A program made the position numbers and the translations under genes. 64,000 nt of DNA from Oxalobacteraceae bacterium AB_14 (GTDB lineage: Bacteria; Pseudomonadota; Gammaproteobacteria; Burkholderiales; Burkholderiaceae_D): assembly GCA_000381565.1 (NCBI GenBank), contig KB906724.1:1986801-2050800 (forward strand). Direction: 5' to 3'. Under the pieces are notes generated by a model that saw only the letters and a program-made list of their open reading frames with translations, did no database searches and was not told the origin of the DNA. Positions 28,990 through 37,995 of this stretch are shown here, one piece after another (within the stretch, counting starts at the first letter, position 1; each line of letters begins with the position of its first letter).

Positions 28990-29330
28990 AACGCTGGACG
29001 ATAAAAAAGAGCGGGCGCTGCAAATGCAGCGTCTGCTCTTCTTATTTGTACTAGCGCTGACTTGGCCTGACATGAGCTGTCAGATGAGTTAGAGTTCTGA
29101 ATGTTCGTTACCGGCCACAAGCAGCCGCAGAGGGCGGTGGCAATTTCACTAGCAATGCGCTCAACGCGAACGACATTGGAATTGTCAATCAACGCATGCC
29201 GAGCCTGAAAGCCAAGATTGTGAATCGTAAAGACGATCGCGTCGAAAAGAGGCTTGAACTTGGCGTCGAACGGGCAGTTAAGGAAGACTCGGGTATCGTA
29301 GTCAGCCGGTTTATTCACTGAGAGGGCCAT
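28959..29330 (-). pseudogene. truncated remnant of a conserved 'FLNCPFD' (TIR/nucleotide-binding-like) protein
   Basis: A 123-codon frame. Residues 1-55 carry the start of a widespread hypothetical family (VFLNCPFD, LFDAIVFTIHNLGF) that, from memory, continues with a 'IHDISR...' segment and about 100 more residues with a Rossmann/TIR-like look. Here the match fades after about residue 90 and the last codons run through a transcription terminator at 29007-29040 and into the end of the GH3 gene, so the C-terminal half has been lost. Base composition is AT-richer than the neighbours. Its start overlaps the stop of the upstream 150-aa gene (ATGA). It may be a remnant of an acquired two-gene cassette. 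Function is unknown. Confidence 0.55.
29007..29040. terminator. bidirectional intrinsic terminator
   Basis: A 15-bp stem with two G-T wobbles (29007-29021 with 29026-29040) around AAAT. A run of six T follows it on the minus strand and a weaker T-rich stretch (CTTATTTG) on the plus strand. It sits just after the GH3 stop and faces the genes from 29330 onward, so it can end transcription from both sides. Confidence 0.85.
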
Positions 29331-29782
29331 CAGATTAGCACCATCGAGGCTAAAAGCGACTTTCGCGTTTCGTCGTCGAGCTTCAACTTGGTCTTGGGTG
29401 CCGGAAGGTGGTGGATCTCGGGATGTTTGCCCACTACGTTGCTTCGCGAAAGGTTCAACTTCACGATCTTCCCTGGCTTCAAGGTGGTATTCGCCTCGAG
29501 GACCTTGCCAGGTGCCGATATGACAACTGTCTGGCCTCGCCCCTTAGCGCTCGCGAGCGTCACTTTGTATGTCTTGCCTGTTGGAGGCTTGGACGCGGGC
29601 GCCTCATGATCTGACAGCACGACCTTTTCAGCCACCTTAGCTATCGTCTTCTTGGCCCTCTTCTCACCTACGACAGAACTGCCGATCTTTTTGGCCACCG
29701 CTTTCCCCTTTTTCCGAAATCTTGACCCGAGCGTTGTTCGTAACCATAAGCCGATGATAGCCCCTAACACGCAGGTTGTCAT
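29330..29782 (-). CDS. small membrane-anchored basic hypothetical protein
   Basis: A 150-aa protein starting at an ATG (a TTG nine bases further upstream is an alternative). A hydrophobic N-terminal helix (about residues 3-15) is followed by a very basic segment rich in Lys and Arg, then a beta-rich domain of about 65 residues (from about 70) containing VTLASAKGRGQTVVISAPG. It may be a single-pass inner-membrane protein with a small cytoplasmic domain. I do not recognise the family. Base composition is clearly AT-richer than the surroundings, and it is overlap-coupled to the truncated gene after it, which suggests joint acquisition. It lies 31 bases after the symporter gene. Confidence 0.55.
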   Translation of the reverse strand: MTTCVLGAIIGLWLRTTLGSRFRKKGKAVAKKIGSSVVGEKRAKKTIAKVAEKVVLSDHEAPASKPPTGKTYKVTLASAKGRGQTVVISAPGKVLEANTTLKPGKIVKLNLSRSNVVGKHPEIHHLPAPKTKLKLDDETRKSLLASMVLI

Positions 29783-29813
29783 GCCGAGCAAAATTCGGGT
29801 ACGGGGCGCGTCG

Positions 29814-31490
29814 TTACCACCAAAGGCTGTAGATCGTCGTCAGCGCGACGGCGATCACAGCCGAACCCAACGCGAATGCGCCATCAACGCGGAACAGCGA
29901 AGTATCGATGTGCATCGGCTTCGACAGGTTGTCGCGCTTGACGCCTGCCATCTTGCTGATCACCACCATGCCGGCCACCACCACCCAGAACACGATGAAC
30001 ATGCGGTCGAGGAAGGGGATCTCGGCCAGGCCGCTGGCGGTGACCTTGGCGAAGCCGATCGGCGCCAGGAAGGACAGATCCATCATCGTCGGCAGGAACT
30101 TCAGCACGATCGAACCGGCCAGGCCGCCCAGGGTGGCGAACATGGCCGCGCCGGCCGTGGTCTTTTTCCAGAAGAAGCCCAGCAGGAACATGGCCAGGAT
30201 GCCGGGCGAGACGAAGCCGGTGTATTCCTGGATGTACTGGAAGCCGCCTTTCTTGTCGATGCCCAGCATCGGCGCGATCAGCACGGCCAAGGCCATCGCC
30301 ACCACCACGCTGACGCGGCCGATCCACACCATGCGCTGTTCGCTGGCCTCCCGGTTGAAGACCTTGTTGTAGATGTCGAGCGTGAAGATGGTGGCGATGC
30401 TGTTGGCCTTGCCGGCCAGCGAAGCCACCACCGCCGCTGTCAGCGCGGCGAAGGCGATGCCTTTCAAGCCCGATGGCAGCAGACCCAGCAGGATAGGGTA
30501 GGCGCGGTCGGGATTGACTTCGCCGCCGACCCGCATGGCGTCGCCCAGCGCGCCGGACTTGTCGAGCGCGTAGGCGGCGATGCCGGGCAGCACCACGATC
30601 ACCGGCATCAGCAGCTTGAGGAAGGCCGCGAACAGCAGGCCCTTGCGCGCGGTCGGCAGGTCGGCGCCCAGCGCGCGCTGGGTGATGTACTGGTTGCAGC
30701 CCCAGTAGTTCAGGTTGACGATCCACATGCCGCCCAGCAGCACCGACAGGCCGGGCAAGTCCATGTAGTTCGGGTTGTCGCGCTTGAGCACCATGTCGAA
30801 GTGGCCGCGGGCGTGGTTGTACAGCTCGGAGAAGCCTTGTAGCGCGCCATGCTTGTGGCCCAGCGCGGCGACCATGTCGAGCGCCAGCCAGGTCGTGACC
30901 AGGCCGCCGACCACCAGGCAGGTCACCTGCACCACGTCGGTGTAGCCGATCACCTTCATGCCGCCCAGCGTGATGACGGCCGCGAACACCGCCAGGAACA
31001 GCATGCACGGCAGCAGGGCGATGCCCGACAGGCTGCTGATGGCCAGCGCGCCCAGGTACAGGATCGAGGTCAGGTTGACCACCACGTACAGGCCCAGCCA
31101 GAACAGCGCCATGGTGGTGGCGACCGCCTTGCCGTAGCGCTGTTCGAGGAACTGCGGCATCGTGTAGATGCGGTTCTTCAGATAGACCGGCATGAAGAAC
31201 ACGGCCACGATCACCAGCGTGGCGGCGGCCATCAGCTCATAGACGGCGATCGCCATGCCGATGCGGAAGCCGGAGCCGCTCATGCCGATGAATTGCTCGG
31301 CCGAGATGTTGGAGGCGATCAGCGAGGCGCCGATGGCCCACCAGGTCAGCGAACCCTCGGCCAGGAAGTAGTCATGCGAGGCTTTGCCGGAGCCGCTCTG
31401 CTTGCGTCGGTAAACCCAGATGCCATAGCCGGCGACCAGGACGAAATAAACAAGAAATACGAACAAGTCTACGGCTGAAAAAGTACTCAT
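29814..31490 (-). CDS. Na+/sugar symporter of the SSS (SGLT) family
   Basis: A 558-aa inner-membrane protein with about 14 helices. SSS-family landmarks include ASLIASNISAEQFIGMSGSG near the N-terminus, the sodium-site region AALTAAVVASLAGKANS, and YTGFVSPGILAMFLLG. The close similarity to the SGLT/vSGLT group suggests co-transport of Na+ with glucose, galactose or related sugars. It faces the TonB receptor and GH3 glucosidase across the AT-rich insert, so the three probably form a sugar-use locus that was contiguous before the insertion. The substrate is inferred from the family and neighbours. Confidence 0.88.
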   Translation of the reverse strand: MSTFSAVDLFVFLVYFVLVAGYGIWVYRRKQSGSGKASHDYFLAEGSLTWWAIGASLIASNISAEQFIGMSGSGFRIGMAIAVYELMAAATLVIVAVFFMPVYLKNRIYTMPQFLEQRYGKAVATTMALFWLGLYVVVNLTSILYLGALAISSLSGIALLPCMLFLAVFAAVITLGGMKVIGYTDVVQVTCLVVGGLVTTWLALDMVAALGHKHGALQGFSELYNHARGHFDMVLKRDNPNYMDLPGLSVLLGGMWIVNLNYWGCNQYITQRALGADLPTARKGLLFAAFLKLLMPVIVVLPGIAAYALDKSGALGDAMRVGGEVNPDRAYPILLGLLPSGLKGIAFAALTAAVVASLAGKANSIATIFTLDIYNKVFNREASEQRMVWIGRVSVVVAMALAVLIAPMLGIDKKGGFQYIQEYTGFVSPGILAMFLLGFFWKKTTAGAAMFATLGGLAGSIVLKFLPTMMDLSFLAPIGFAKVTASGLAEIPFLDRMFIVFWVVVAGMVVISKMAGVKRDNLSKPMHIDTSLFRVDGAFALGSAVIAVALTTIYSLWW

Positions 31491-31681
31491 GCGGTGCTCA
31501 CGATAAAGAGGTTGTCTCCGGGCTGGTGGCCATGCTGCGGCCGGGGCCCTTTTTTTTGTTGAATCTGCCAGAGGGGAATCTTAGGCGATTTCGGCCTGTC
31601 ATTTCCAATAAGGTTTTTGCACTCAGCTATATCGTTTGGGTAGGGGCAGGCCAGATCGGGGGTGGGGATTGCTACCAGAAG

Positions 31682-33214
31682 TTACAAATCGGCCAGCCGG
31701 GCGCGGGTGGCGGCGGCCTGTTCCTGCAGCGCCTGGCGGTCGGCGTCGCTCATGCGGTGCAGCTGGCGGTAGACCATGCCGAGGCGGTGGTTGCCGCCCA
31801 GCCGCTGCTCGTTGCGGGCGAAAAAGTCCCAGTACAGCGCGTTGTAGGGGCAGGCGCGCTCGCCGATGCGCAGCTTTTTCTGGTAATGGCAGCCTTTGCA
31901 GTAGTCGCTCATGCGGTCGATGTAGGCGGCGCTCGACACATAGGGTTTGGTCGCCAGCTGGCCGCCGTCGGCATACTGGCTCATGCCCAGCGTGTTGGGC
32001 AGCTCGACCCATTCGAAGGCGTCGATGTAGATGCCCAGATACCATTGATGCAGTTCCTGCGGCGACAGCCCCGCCAGCAAGGCGAAGTTGCCGATGACCA
32101 TCAGGCGGTTGATGTGGTGGCTGTGCGCGTGTTGCAGCGACTGGCCGATCGCCGTCGCCAGGCAGCGCATCCGGGTGTCGCCGCTCCAGAACCAGTGCGG
32201 CAAGGCCGTCTCGTGGCCGAAGGCGTTGAGCCGGTCGTAGCCGGGCATGCGGTGCCAGTAGACGCCGCGCACGTATTCGCGCCAGCCGAGGATTTGCCGG
32301 ATATAGCCTTCGGCCGATTCCAGCGGCACGGCGCCGTCGCGCCAGGCGGCCTCGACCCGCTCGACCACCGTGCGCGGATCGAGCATCTTGGTGTTCAGCG
32401 CGAACGACAGCAGGGAATGGAACAGCCGCCAGGCGCGCAGGCTCATCGCGTCCTGGTAGCGGCCGAAATGCGGCAGGGCGTCGCGCACGAAGTGCTCCAG
32501 CTGTTGCAGCGCTTCCTCGCGGTTCAGCGGCCAGGCGAAGTGGTCGGCCTGCGGCTGGCCGAAGCTGCGCACGCCGGCCGCTTCGATGGTCCGCCACAAG
32601 GCGCTGTGGTCGTGCCGGCCGCGCGGGTCGGCCGGCTCCCACGGCTGGCCCGGCCAGGCTTCGCGGTTGTCGTGGTCGAAATTCCACTGGCCGCCGGCCG
32701 GGGCGGCGTTGCCGGTCATCAGCACGCCGTGCCGCTTGCGCATGTGGCGGTAGAACGGCTCCATCACCCAGGCGGCGCGGGCGTTGAAGAACTGCGCCGC
32801 CTCGTGGCGGCCGGCGTAGAAGTGCTCGCTGTCGTCCATACCGGCGGGGATGGACAGGCCGGCGGCGTAGTCGGCCAGCTGCCGGTCCAGCCGCCATTCG
32901 TCCGGCGCCTGCCAGGCAAAGGCGTCCGCTTCATAGTGCGCCAGCAGGCGGTCCAGGTTGGCGGGCAGGGACTGGCGGTTGTCCGGGTCGTCGATGGTCA
33001 GGTAGTGGACGCTGTGGCCGGCCGCCCGCAAGCGGCGCGCCAGGTCGCGCATGGCGGCAAAGATGGCGATGATCTTTTGCGCGTGATGCAGCACGTAGTC
33101 GGTTTCCTGGCGTACTTCCATCAGCACGAACACCACGTCCGGCGACGGCTGCGCGAACCAGCTGTGGCGGCAGTTGAGCTGGTCGCCGAGGATCAGCTTG
33201 AGCGTCTTGCTCAT
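31682..33214 (-). CDS. FeS-BCP class cryptochrome/photolyase (PhrB-like)
   Basis: A 510-aa flavoprotein of the bacterial iron-sulfur photolyase group. The N-terminal antenna domain starts LKLILGDQLN, and the FAD-binding C-terminal half contains MPGYDRLNAFGH, LMVIGNFALL and the HSHHINRL helix. The four cysteines that bind the 4Fe-4S cluster are present at C351, C439, C442 and C455, almost the positions remembered for Agrobacterium PhrB (350/438/441/454). It should repair (6-4) photoproducts or act as a light receptor. It is the last gene of a nine-gene operon that includes cyclopropane synthase, fitting a light and singlet-oxygen stress role. It overlaps the NTF2-like gene by ATGA. Confidence 0.9.
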   Translation of the reverse strand: MSKTLKLILGDQLNCRHSWFAQPSPDVVFVLMEVRQETDYVLHHAQKIIAIFAAMRDLARRLRAAGHSVHYLTIDDPDNRQSLPANLDRLLAHYEADAFAWQAPDEWRLDRQLADYAAGLSIPAGMDDSEHFYAGRHEAAQFFNARAAWVMEPFYRHMRKRHGVLMTGNAAPAGGQWNFDHDNREAWPGQPWEPADPRGRHDHSALWRTIEAAGVRSFGQPQADHFAWPLNREEALQQLEHFVRDALPHFGRYQDAMSLRAWRLFHSLLSFALNTKMLDPRTVVERVEAAWRDGAVPLESAEGYIRQILGWREYVRGVYWHRMPGYDRLNAFGHETALPHWFWSGDTRMRCLATAIGQSLQHAHSHHINRLMVIGNFALLAGLSPQELHQWYLGIYIDAFEWVELPNTLGMSQYADGGQLATKPYVSSAAYIDRMSDYCKGCHYQKKLRIGERACPYNALYWDFFARNEQRLGGNHRLGMVYRQLHRMSDADRQALQEQAAATRARLADL

Positions 33215-33639
33215 AAGGCGGGCACGGGGACGCGGAAGCGGCCGCGCAGCCAGCGGATCGGCGCGCCCACCAGCGGCAGCTTTTGCAGCAGTTCCTCGGC
33301 CGCGTCCCAGTAGTCGCGGTGCATGACGACCAGGCCGGCCTGGTTGAAGCGCAGGTGGCTGCTGCCATCGATCTGGTAAGGCACGCCGTGCAGGCTGAAC
33401 ACGAACAGCCAGGTGACGAAGGCCTGGTCGCCCTGCGCCATGCGTTCGCCGATGATGAAGCGCGGCTGTTCGGTGTGGACGAACATGTGGCGGAAGATCG
33501 CTTCAATCGCGGCGATGCCCCGCACATCGTTGAACGGATCGCGGAACTGCGCGTCAGCTGCGTAAAAGTCGCCGGCCTGCGCCACCGTCTCTGGCGTCAG
33601 CGCGGCGTACCAGGCCAGCAGTGGTTCGGGGTCGCTCAT
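33211..33639 (-). CDS. NTF2-like (SnoaL) family protein
   Basis: A 142-aa cone-shaped-barrel protein with the SnoaL/NTF2 pattern: FYAADAQFRDPFNDVRG, a hydrophobic middle and QIDGSSHLRFN. Upstream in-frame codons belong to the overlapping SDR gene; the ATG at 33637-33639 was chosen because it overlaps the SDR stop (ATGA). Members are isomerases, hydrolases or non-catalytic binders. A homologue commonly accompanies the SDR, DUF3833 and cyclopropane synthase genes in this type of cluster. No specific reaction can be assigned. Confidence 0.82.
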   Translation of the reverse strand: MSDPEPLLAWYAALTPETVAQAGDFYAADAQFRDPFNDVRGIAAIEAIFRHMFVHTEQPRFIIGERMAQGDQAFVTWLFVFSLHGVPYQIDGSSHLRFNQAGLVVMHRDYWDAAEELLQKLPLVGAPIRWLRGRFRVPVPAL

Positions 33640-34415
33640 TGTGGCACCAGGAAGTGAGTGATGACGGCGAAACGCCAGCGGTAGGGCAGCCAGCGCAGCA
33701 ACTTTACCAGCCGCGTGAAGCGCTTCGGGAAATGGATTTCGAATTCGCCGGCGCCCAGGCCGCGGCGGATCGCCGTGGCCGCCGCCTGCGGCGTCTGCAG
33801 GGCCGGCATGGGGAAGGCGTTCTGCGCGGTCAGCGGGGTCTGCACGAAGCCGGGATTGATCAGGTAGACGTTCAGGCCGCGCGGGCGCAGGTCGGTGTAC
33901 AGCAGTTCCGCCAGGTTGATCAGGGCCGCCTTGCTGGGCCCGTAGACGCTGGCGTTGGGCAGGCCGACGTAGCCGGCCACGCTGGCGACGATGGCGACGC
34001 CGCCGCTGCCGCGCGCCAGCATGTCCGGCAGCACCGTGGCCAGCCCCGTGTAGACGCTGCCCAGGTTGACGGCCAGCGTATGCGCCGCGCCGGCCGCGCT
34101 GACGTCCCAGCTGCGTTCCGGGTGGTAGGCGGCGGCGCAGAACACGATCAGGTCGACACCGCCAGTCTGCGCGCAGATATCGCGGTAGCGCTCGCCCCAT
34201 GCGTCGTGGTCGAGGATGTCGAACGGCGCCACGATGGCTTGCGCATGGCCGGAGGCCACCGCCTGCAGCAGATAGGCGCGGCGCGCGGACAGCGCCACCC
34301 GCGCGCCGGCCTGCAGCAGCTCGCCGGCCAGCGCGGCGCCGATGCCGCTGGAGGCGCCGACCAGCCAGATCCGCTGGCCGGCCCAGGCCGTGATCGGCCG
34401 GTTCAGGGCGCGCAT
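33636..34415 (-). CDS. short-chain dehydrogenase/reductase
   Basis: A 259-aa classical SDR with GASSGIG at about residue 20 and the catalytic Ser and Y-x-x-x-K in SVAGYVGLPNASVYGPSKAA. It reduces or oxidises a carbonyl/alcohol with NAD(P)H. Its basic C-terminal stretch (RFTRLVKLLRWLPYRWRF) is unusual and may bind membrane. It overlaps the NTF2-like gene by ATGA and the DUF3833 gene by 13 bases. Membrane association next to cyclopropane synthase suggests action on a lipid or modified acyl chain, which is an inference. Confidence 0.88.
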   Translation of the reverse strand: MRALNRPITAWAGQRIWLVGASSGIGAALAGELLQAGARVALSARRAYLLQAVASGHAQAIVAPFDILDHDAWGERYRDICAQTGGVDLIVFCAAAYHPERSWDVSAAGAAHTLAVNLGSVYTGLATVLPDMLARGSGGVAIVASVAGYVGLPNASVYGPSKAALINLAELLYTDLRPRGLNVYLINPGFVQTPLTAQNAFPMPALQTPQAAATAIRRGLGAGEFEIHFPKRFTRLVKLLRWLPYRWRFAVITHFLVPQ

Positions 34416-34936
34416 GCGCGTCTCCTGAACATCAGCGTGACCTGGCCCAGCTCGACGCCGAACTTGCCCATGCTGGCGCGGTTGATCATGGTGCAGTCGT
34501 CGATCAGGAACATCCAGTCGTCGAAGCGCATGGCGTAGCTGCGGCCGTCCACCGGCAGGCGCAGCGTGTATTGCCAGTGCAGCGCGTTGCCGGCCAGTTC
34601 TCCCAGGGCCTCGCCTTCGACGTCGTCGGCGCGGCCGTGCCAGCGGCCGTCGGCGGCGCGCGTCAGGCGCCAGACGCGGCGCTGGCTGCTGCCGTCGTCG
34701 TAGCGGAACTGTTCGTCCAGGGTCAGCGTGCCGTCGCCGCTGGTGCCGGTGATGACGACGTGGAAACGCTTGACCACGTCGCCGCCGCGCTTCTGGAACA
34801 TGCCCCAGGCGTCGGTGGTGCCGGTGAAGTAGGCCGGCAGGTCGAGCGCCGGCTTCAGCGCCCGGTACTGCTGGACGTCGGGGCCGGCGCAGCCGGCCAG
34901 CACGGCCAGCAACAGGGCGGTGTACAGGGTTTTCAT
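34403..34936 (-). CDS. DUF3833 family lipoprotein
   Basis: A 177-aa exported lipoprotein with a signal and lipobox LLAVLAGC (Cys about 16). The mature part forms an antiparallel beta fold with YFTGTTDAWGMFQKRGG and SYAMRFDDWMFLIDD, characteristic of DUF3833. These proteins are found mostly in clusters with DUF1365, the FAD oxidoreductase and cyclopropane synthase. The function is unknown; a lipid-binding or envelope-modification role fits the context. It overlaps the MFS gene upstream by ATGA and the SDR gene by 13 bases. Confidence 0.82.
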   Translation of the reverse strand: MKTLYTALLLAVLAGCAGPDVQQYRALKPALDLPAYFTGTTDAWGMFQKRGGDVVKRFHVVITGTSGDGTLTLDEQFRYDDGSSQRRVWRLTRAADGRWHGRADDVEGEALGELAGNALHWQYTLRLPVDGRSYAMRFDDWMFLIDDCTMINRASMGKFGVELGQVTLMFRRRACAP

Positions 34937-36246
34937 GGAGACTTCCGGTGGCGGTGGACGGGCACGGACGTGGGCGGAGCGCGCCACAGCGCCGCCATTG
35001 CCAGCAGTTTCAGTAGGCAGGGCAGCGCGGCATACACCAGCGCCAGCGCGGCGCCGCCGGAGGCGCCGGCCGCGCCGGGCCGGTAGCCAAGCGCGGCCAG
35101 CAGCGGCAAGGCCAGGCCGGACACGGCCAGCGCCAGCTTGCCCAGCAGCGTCAGCACGCCGTAGTAGGCGCCGGCCGCCTCGTCGGGCGCGAGCGTCTCG
35201 GCCAGCAGCACCGGCGGCATGGCCAGGTCGGCGCCGAGCGCCGCGCCGGCGGCGACGCAGACCGCCAGGTAGGGCAGCACGTCGCCCGCGCCCAGCAGGC
35301 CGGCGCCGGCGAAGCTGGCGATGGACAGCGCCATGCCCAGCCGCCAGCACGGCAGCACGCCGATGCGGCGCGCCAGCGCGGTCCACAACGGCAGGCCGCA
35401 GGCGGCGGCGACAAAATAGCAGCCCAGGAAGGCGCCCGCCAGCGGCGCCGCCCGCAACTGGTCGCCGATGAAGAACAGCGCCAGCGTCGCCGGCAGCGCG
35501 ACCGAGCAGGCATTGAGGAAATACGGCGCGAGCAGCCGCCGGAAGCCGTGGTTGGCCGCCATGCGGCGCAGCGCGGCGCGCCAGTCGCCGGCCGGTCGGG
35601 CGGCGGACGGCCAGGCCGGCGCCAGCTTCAGCAGCGCCAGCAAGGCGGCCAGCAGCAGCGCGGCGAACGCCAGGCTGTACAGTCCCATGCGGGCCGGGAT
35701 GCGGTCGGCCGCGCCGCTCATGATGGTGGCGGGGAGCACGCTGGCGATGATCATGCCGGCCAGTCCCGCGCCCTCGCGCCAGGCGGCCGCCGGCAGCCTG
35801 GCGCCGCCGGCCTGCGCGGCGTCGCCGGACAGGCGTGCGCCCCACGTCAGGTAGGCGATGTTGAGCATGCTGTGGGCACTGTAGGCCAGCACCAGCATGG
35901 CGCCCAGCCACAGCGTTGCCGACACGCCCGCGCCCGGCGGGGCCCACAGGCCGGCGAAGGCCAGCGCCAGTATCGCGCCGCCCACCAGCAGCCAGCGCTT
36001 GATGCCGCCGCGCAGGCCGTCGATCAAGTGGCCCTGAAACGGATCCTGCAGCGTGTCGAGCAGGCGCGCCGCGAACAGCACCCAGCCCAGCTCGGCCAGC
36101 GCGACGCCGCGCAGCACGCTGTAGTAGGACGCCACCTGCAGATACACGGGCAGCGCCGCCATCGCCAGCGGCAGGCCGAGCAGCCCATACGCGGGCAGCC
36201 GCCACCAGCGCGGCTGGCCGGCCAGCGCTGCGCCCGCCGCCGTCAC
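34933..36246 (-). CDS. MFS transporter, GTG start
   Basis: A 437-aa polytopic protein with about 12 helices, related to the MFS_2/sugar-cation symporter-like group. The start is the GTG at 36244-36246, which overlaps the stop of the preceding gene (GTGA); upstream codons in this frame belong to that gene. Gly- and Ala-rich helices include LARRIGVLPCWRLGMAL, an MFS loop. It is found within the cyclopropane synthase/DUF1365 operon and probably moves a lipid-related or small organic molecule; the substrate is unknown. Confidence 0.8.
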   Translation of the reverse strand: MTAAGAALAGQPRWWRLPAYGLLGLPLAMAALPVYLQVASYYSVLRGVALAELGWVLFAARLLDTLQDPFQGHLIDGLRGGIKRWLLVGGAILALAFAGLWAPPGAGVSATLWLGAMLVLAYSAHSMLNIAYLTWGARLSGDAAQAGGARLPAAAWREGAGLAGMIIASVLPATIMSGAADRIPARMGLYSLAFAALLLAALLALLKLAPAWPSAARPAGDWRAALRRMAANHGFRRLLAPYFLNACSVALPATLALFFIGDQLRAAPLAGAFLGCYFVAAACGLPLWTALARRIGVLPCWRLGMALSIASFAGAGLLGAGDVLPYLAVCVAAGAALGADLAMPPVLLAETLAPDEAAGAYYGVLTLLGKLALAVSGLALPLLAALGYRPGAAGASGGAALALVYAALPCLLKLLAMAALWRAPPTSVPVHRHRKSP

Positions 36247-36821
36247 TGCGGCGCTCCCATCAGTTTGCGGCGCAGGTCCTGGTCGCGCGTGTCGCGGTCG
36301 AGCCAGATGGCGAAGAAGGCGCGCGCCAGTCCCACATCGTCGATGTCGGCCAGCAGCTGTTGCTGGTTGTAGAGGCGCATGCCGTGGCCGGGAAGGTAGA
36401 CGCCGATCAGCTCGTCGCCGGATACGACGTCGGTGAAGGCGCGTTGCAGCGCGCCTTCCCATTGCGCCAGCGTGGCCGCGTCGAGGCCGGCGCCGCGCAG
36501 CCGCCGCATCTCATCCAGGCTGGTTTGCACCAGGCGTTGACGGCTGATGTCGCGGTAGTAGCGCAGTTGCAGCGCGAACGCCGCCTGCGGCTGGAACGGC
36601 CGCTGCTGCGCCCACAGTGTGGCGTGGTAGATGCGGAAGCCCAGCCAGCTCAGCTCGCCGTCGCCCAGCCGCTCGGCCTGCGGCAGCGCGTCTTGCCAGC
36701 TGGCGGCATGGCACAGGCCGCTCAGCATGCTGCCGACTAGCAGGCAGCCGATCGCCAGAAAGCGGCGGCCGCCATGCCGGCGGGCAGGCTCAGGATTTTT
36801 GCAGCAGGAATTGGACGACAT
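36243..36821 (-). CDS. chalcone isomerase-like exported protein
   Basis: A 192-aa protein with a Sec signal (RRFLAIGCLLVGSMLSGLCHA) and a chalcone-isomerase-like fold: GFRIYHATLWAQ, LQLRYYRDISRQRLVQTS, then GALQRAFTDV and PGHGMRLYNQ. The start at 36821 gives a 32-base overlap with the cyclopropane synthase gene; an internal Met at about residue 31 would remove most of the signal, so the longer form is preferred. Bacterial homologues bind fatty acids rather than isomerise chalcones. It is a likely periplasmic lipid-binding partner in this operon. Confidence 0.8.
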   Translation of the reverse strand: MSSNSCCKNPEPARRHGGRRFLAIGCLLVGSMLSGLCHAASWQDALPQAERLGDGELSWLGFRIYHATLWAQQRPFQPQAAFALQLRYYRDISRQRLVQTSLDEMRRLRGAGLDAATLAQWEGALQRAFTDVVSGDELIGVYLPGHGMRLYNQQQLLADIDDVGLARAFFAIWLDRDTRDQDLRRKLMGAPQ

Positions 36822-37995
36822 CGGTTCTTCCCTCGTCAAAGGCCGCTTCGCAGTAGGCGAAGTACATATGCCAGATGCGCATGAAATGCTGGTCGTAGCC
36901 CAGGCCGGCGATTTGCGCGTGGGCGGCGTTGCACTGGGCGTGCCAGCGGCGCAGGGTTTCGGCGTAGTCGCGGCCGAACGCATGGCGCTGCCGCGGCTGC
37001 AGGCCGGCGCGCGCGGCGTGCTGCTCGAAGCGCTCGATGCTGGGCAGCATGCCGCCGGGGAAGATGTACTGCTGGATGAAGTCGGTGCTGCTGCGATAGC
37101 GCGGGAAGAACTGCTCGCCGATGGTGATCGACTGGATCAGCGCCTGGCCGCCGCGCTTCAGGCGCGCCGCCACGGTCCTGAAATACTCGTTCCAGTATTG
37201 CTCGCCCACCGCCTCGAACATTTCGATCGACACCACGGCGTCGTATTCGCCGTCGAGGTCGCGGTAGTCGCACAAGGCCAGCTCCACCCGGTCCTGCAGC
37301 TTGCGCGCCTGCACGCGGCGTTGCGCGATCTCCAGCTGCGACGGCGAGATCGTCACGCCGTGCACGTGGATGCCTTGTTGCGCGGCATGCTCGGCGAAGC
37401 CGCCCCAGCCGCAGCCGATCTCCAGCACGCGCTGGCCGGGGCGCAATTGCAGCGTGTCGATGATGCGCTGGTACTTGCGCTGCTGCGCGCTGTGCAGCGA
37501 CAGGCTGTAGTCGCCGTCGAACCGGGCGCTGGAATAGGTCCAGCTGGGATCTAGCCACAGTTGGTAGAAATCGTTGCCGATGTCGTAGTGGGCGTGGATG
37601 TTGCGCTGGCTGCCGCTGCGGGTGTTGGGCCGCAGCCAGTGGCGCAGCCGGTACCAGCAGCGCGCCAGCGCGCCGCCGAACAGCATGCGGTCCAGCGACG
37701 CTTCGTTGCGCAGCGCCAGGCGCAGCAGCGCGGTGAGGTCGGGCGTATCGACCCAGCCGGCGGCGTAGGCCTCGGCAAAGCCGATGTCGCCGGCGTGCAG
37801 GATGCGCTGGCAGGCGCGCCAGTCATGCACGGTCAGCGTGGCGCCGGCCGGCGCATGGGCGTCGCCGAACACCATGCGGGTGTTGCACGGCGTGACCAGT
37901 TCGAGGTGGCCGTGGCGAATATTGTTGAGCAGCGTGAGAAACCATCGGGCGCCAACGGGCGCCGACAGCGGTAGTGTCGACAAGGTGCGGTTCAT
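36790..37995 (-). CDS. cfa: cyclopropane-fatty-acyl-phospholipid synthase
   Basis: A 401-aa SAM-dependent methyltransferase with the CFA synthase order: an N-terminal lipid-binding region, YDIGNDFYQLWLDPSWTYS, the SAM-binding VLEIGCGWGGFAEHAA, SIEMFEAVGEQYW and QYIFPGGMLPS. It adds a methylene to unsaturated acyl chains of membrane phospholipids, or introduces a related modification such as a methylated intermediate of furan fatty acids. Its company (DUF1365, FAD oxidoreductase, SDR, DUF3833, photolyase) marks it as a stress-type Cfa and not the housekeeping copy. The ATG at 37995 overlaps the DUF1365 stop. Confidence 0.92.
   Translation of the reverse strand: MNRTLSTLPLSAPVGARWFLTLLNNIRHGHLELVTPCNTRMVFGDAHAPAGATLTVHDWRACQRILHAGDIGFAEAYAAGWVDTPDLTALLRLALRNEASLDRMLFGGALARCWYRLRHWLRPNTRSGSQRNIHAHYDIGNDFYQLWLDPSWTYSSARFDGDYSLSLHSAQQRKYQRIIDTLQLRPGQRVLEIGCGWGGFAEHAAQQGIHVHGVTISPSQLEIAQRRVQARKLQDRVELALCDYRDLDGEYDAVVSIEMFEAVGEQYWNEYFRTVAARLKRGGQALIQSITIGEQFFPRYRSSTDFIQQYIFPGGMLPSIERFEQHAARAGLQPRQRHAFGRDYAETLRRWHAQCNAAHAQIAGLGYDQHFMRIWHMYFAYCEAAFDEGRTDVVQFLLQKS

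Noticed and set aside
31526..33313. 595-codon plus-strand frame
   Set aside because: It is antisense to the photolyase, whose four FeS cysteines and FAD motifs are intact.
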